DNA of 39,164 bases, from contig JACQUC010000193.1 of the NCBI GenBank assembly GCA_016210495.1, positions 1 to 39,164 on the forward strand, in the 5' to 3' direction. This DNA comes from Chloroflexota bacterium. Its GTDB lineage: Bacteria > Chloroflexota > FW602-bin22 > JACPRP01. Made by a program: the position numbers and the translations under genes. Under the pieces are notes generated by a model that made no database searches, was not told the DNA's origin, and was given only the letters and a program-made list of their open reading frames with translations. How positions within the stretch are numbered: position 1 is the stretch's first letter; each line of letters begins with the position of its first letter. This document shows positions 37,412 through 39,164 of this stretch, one piece after another.

Positions 37412-37993
37412 ATGGTTATTTCCTCCGTATTGGCGGTGTTCATCGCCTACATACTCGGCTCCATTCCCAGCGGCTACCTCGTGGCTCGCCTGGTGAAAGG
37501 GGTAGACATACGCGAATTGGGTGACCACGCTACCGGCGCGTCGAATGTGTCCCGGGAAATCGGGATGGGGGCCGGGATTGCCACGGCTATTGGCGATATG
37601 GCGAAGGGAGCGATGCCAATGCTGCTGGCCCAGGCGCTGCAGGTGCCCGACATCGCCCTGATCTTTGTCGCGCTCGCAGCGGTGAGCGGGCACAACTGGT
37701 CCATCTTTCTTCGATTTCGAGGGGGCGCTGGGCTTGCTACTACAATCGGCGTCCTCTTTGCGGCGTTGCCACGGGAAGCGCTCATCCTGGTCGTTCCATA
37801 TGCGCTGCTGGGTGCAACGGTGGGACGCAGGATTGGTCAAGGCGAGACCGGGCTAATTCTCCTGGTTCCTCTTATGGCTCTTAGCTGGTGGCTGGGCGAG
37901 CCGCCGGCGCTGATCATCCTACCGGTCGTACTTGGGGTGCTGATCGGCGGTTACAAGTACTGGCACCAAATTGCCGAGGGCATAAAGAGATGA
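37412..37993 (+). CDS. PlsY-like membrane acyltransferase, divergent
   Basis: The 193-residue membrane protein follows the PlsY glycerol-3-phosphate acyltransferase layout: LGSIPSGYLVARLVKGVDIR, RELGDHATGASNVSREIGMG and GHNWSIFLRFRGGAGLATTI. PlsY makes lysophosphatidic acid from acyl-phosphate. Key residues differ: the usual G-S-G-N-x-G-A-T-N reads GDHATGASN (Asp38, His39, Ala40), and G-G-K-G reads GGAG (Ala106). Chemistry may therefore differ, or activity be lost. About six hydrophobic segments are seen. ATG 37412 has only a weak ribosome site (GGAAGGGGGAAG lies further upstream). Confidence 0.8.
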   Translation: MVISSVLAVFIAYILGSIPSGYLVARLVKGVDIRELGDHATGASNVSREIGMGAGIATAIGDMAKGAMPMLLAQALQVPDIALIFVALAAVSGHNWSIFLRFRGGAGLATTIGVLFAALPREALILVVPYALLGATVGRRIGQGETGLILLVPLMALSWWLGEPPALIILPVVLGVLIGGYKYWHQIAEGIKR

Positions 37994-38427
37994 TGAAAAG
38001 GTCTCAGGCTGCCACGCTGATTGTAAGCGCCTGAGGATGATCCTTTTCCTCCGGCACCGCCTCACCATCGGCGATCAGGCTCTCGATATATAGCTGGATC
38101 GCTTTCTTGGCGTTGGCGATTGGCACTGTGGTAGAATGTACAAACGGACAGGTCGGCGAACGTAATGAAAATGTCAGTTGCGATAGTGCGAGTTACGGTA
38201 AGGCAGTGTGGCTCGAGACTATTACACTCTTTGCAGCATAGAACGATGTATAATGATGGGGTCATTCTCGGTACGAAGCAGTTGGGACGACCACCCCTAC
38301 TGGCGGACAGGGACGTCTCCGGCACTGCGGGATCACGTGTCGGGACACCGCTACGGAGTCAATATCTTGCACCAGAAGCAGGCTCGATGGAATTCGGGCG
38401 GGTTAACGTGGAGAGGAGATTCGAGGG
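37994..38427. other. 434-base gap with HicB remnant, perfect -10 box and repeat fragment
   Basis: Besides the HicB-like remnant on the minus strand (38004-38172), the gap has a perfect TATAAT at 38249-38254 without a fitting -35, which could serve the gene at 38428 with a 165-base leader. At about 38287-38345, CACCCCTACTGGCGGACAGG and GACGTCTCC resemble pieces of the dispersed element seen at 9041-9118. No other gene is supported. Confidence 0.5.
38004..38172 (-). pseudogene. Frameshifted HicB-like antitoxin remnant
   Basis: Read on the minus strand from about 38126 to the TGA at 38006-38004, the frame gives IANAKKAIQLYIESLIADGE and then AVPEEKDHPQALTISVAA, the typical C-terminal helix and tail of HicB antitoxins. 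The preceding residues of the family (D-L-P-G-C-like) appear in another frame just upstream as DIFITFADLSVC. So one frameshift separates the halves, and no HicA toxin gene is beside it. Probably a decayed toxin-antitoxin locus. Confidence 0.6.
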
Positions 38428-38976
38428 ATGAAGGGGTTCTTCTTGGGAATCGTCGGCGCCATGGTTGTGGCAGGGGTAGCGCTTGTCTTATTGGCTTCTA
38501 TGGAGACGCCAAGACCCAGTTGTGCTGACGGCGCGATATCCGTTAGCAAGACGGCGGAAGACGCCTTCAACAGCAAGTGGAGCGCTTTCGATGCGGCGCT
38601 CAATCGAGGGGGGGAGGCGACGGTCACGCTTACGGAGGAAGAGGTGACGTCGCGCGCCGTGCGGTACCTGGCCGACAACGGCTTTTCAGCCGGGGACGTG
38701 CAGGTTCACCTGTGTCCGGGGAACGGGGCGGGACAGGCCGCAATGCGGGCTCAGATCGCAGGTCGCGACGTGCAGGCTGTGGTCACCGGGCATCTGGACC
38801 TCGCGGCCAGTCGGCGCAGCATAGTGGTAGACTCGCTGCAGATCGGGCAGGTGCCGCAGCAAATAGCCACACCACTCGCCAATCGCTTGATGGAGTTGGT
38901 GGCGATTACGATTCCGTCCAGTTTACAAGGGGCAACTTCGACGTCGACATCGATCACCATCAGGGGGCGGAAGTAA
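38428..38976 (+). CDS. Exported or membrane-anchored protein of unknown function
   Basis: The 182-residue protein has one N-terminal hydrophobic segment (residues 4-24) and then a soluble domain with strands such as EATVTLTEEEVTSRAVRYLA, DVQVHLCPG and GRDVQAVVTGHLDLAASRRS followed by IVVDSLQIGQVPQQIATPLA. The layout resembles small extracytoplasmic lipid-binding-like domains (YpmS/DUF2140 or LmeA type), but I cannot claim membership. Two cysteines (about 32 and 94) could pair outside the cell. ATG 38428 follows GAGAGGAG. The gene cut off at the right edge lies 21 bases downstream. Confidence 0.75.
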   Translation: MKGFFLGIVGAMVVAGVALVLLASMETPRPSCADGAISVSKTAEDAFNSKWSAFDAALNRGGEATVTLTEEEVTSRAVRYLADNGFSAGDVQVHLCPGNGAGQAAMRAQIAGRDVQAVVTGHLDLAASRRSIVVDSLQIGQVPQQIATPLANRLMELVAITIPSSLQGATSTSTSITIRGRK

Positions 38977-38997
38977 TCAACCTGACCGGGGGAAACA

Positions 38998-39164
38998 ATG
39001 GCGGAGCAGATAACCCGCGAGGAGCGCCGCAGACTTCACGCGGCCGAAATGGACGCGAACATGGTGGCCCTGGTTCGGGCGCTGAACGCCTTCGCGGGCA
39101 TCAGGACGCTTGGGTCTTGCGGAGGGCACGCGGTGGTCGCGAATCCAACGCAGTACCCGGAGGG
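38998..39164 (+). CDS. Unidentified protein, N-terminal part (cut by window edge)
   Basis: ATG 38998 follows GGGGGAAAC and opens MAEQITREERRRLHAAEMDA, then NMVALVRALNAFAGIRTLGS, then CGGHAVVANPTQYPE, open to the end of the window. The stretch with C-G-G-H after a helix hints at a metal- or nucleotide-binding loop, but no family is recognised from 55 residues. It probably forms a transcript with the gene at 38428. Confidence 0.65.
   Translation, partial: MAEQITREERRRLHAAEMDANMVALVRALNAFAGIRTLGSCGGHAVVANPTQYPE

Noticed and set aside
1..39164. tRNA, rRNA or CRISPR features
   Set aside because: No tRNA arms with T-loop consensus, no rRNA segment and no regularly spaced direct repeats of CRISPR type were found by eye. 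The 12-base match to anti-Shine-Dalgarno at 7928-7939 is not part of a 16S gene, since the sequence before it is unlike 16S rRNA.

Overview
The window is a GC-rich bacterial chromosome segment, probably from a member of the Chloroflexota (assignment by inference). The clues are three substrate-binding lipoproteins with long Ala/Pro/Thr-rich linkers straight after the lipobox cysteine, two SARP/BTAD-type regulators (one fused to a MalT-like STAND ATPase and TPRs), a LarA-like racemase, many small catabolic enzymes, and many short palindromic intergenic repeats. No rRNA, tRNA, CRISPR array, prophage or complete insertion sequence was recognised.

Layout. 1-5.1 kb (+): tail of an enoyl-CoA hydratase, an iron-type ABC permease and its binding lipoprotein, a nitrilase-superfamily amidohydrolase and a small DUF11 fragment. 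5.1-6.5 kb (-): an orphan XRE regulator with a perfect 16-bp palindrome upstream, and a TacAT-type GNAT toxin/DUF1778 antitoxin pair with a near-consensus promoter. 6.7-9.0 kb (-): a diheme cytochrome c with a long leader and a small membrane protein. 9.1-12.0 kb (-): TauE/SafE permease, MFS transporter and methyltransferase. 12.3 kb (+): an unrecognised gene with a strong promoter. 13.1-17.0 kb (+): LarA-like racemase, VOC protein, D-2-hydroxyacid dehydrogenase and metallo-beta-lactamase-fold hydrolase. 17.1-22.0 kb (-): NMT1-type binding protein, acyl-CoA dehydrogenase, alpha/beta hydrolase, VOC protein and a 3-hydroxyisobutyrate-dehydrogenase-type oxidoreductase. 22.1-25.9 kb (-): a minimal nucleotidyltransferase gene overlapping a 1,121-residue STAND-TPR-SARP regulator.

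26.0-34.3 kb is the most coherent unit. A divergent MarR regulator faces an operon of FAH-family protein, M29/NicX-like enzyme, FAD_binding_2 flavoprotein and a peptide/nickel-type binding lipoprotein, followed by DppB- and DppC-like permeases with their own promoter. It looks like uptake plus catabolism of an unknown small acid, amide or aromatic compound. A short SARP regulator, a two-[4Fe-4S] protein, a VapBC pair, a divergent PlsY-like membrane protein, a frameshifted HicB remnant, a secreted or anchored protein of unknown function and a gene cut by the window edge complete the region.

Most notable observations: (1) a G-rich GGGTCAAGGG-type repeat has apparently inserted twice with duplication of flanking sequence, once in frame inside the LarA-like gene and once at the dppB/dppC junction; (2) the nucleotidyltransferase/STAND-SARP overlap; (3) the MarR-controlled catabolic cluster, whose FAH-like enzyme lacks key active-site residues; (4) three ABC import systems without a local ATPase; (5) several families of palindromic or terminal-inverted-repeat elements. 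Function calls come from motif recognition by eye, without database searches.
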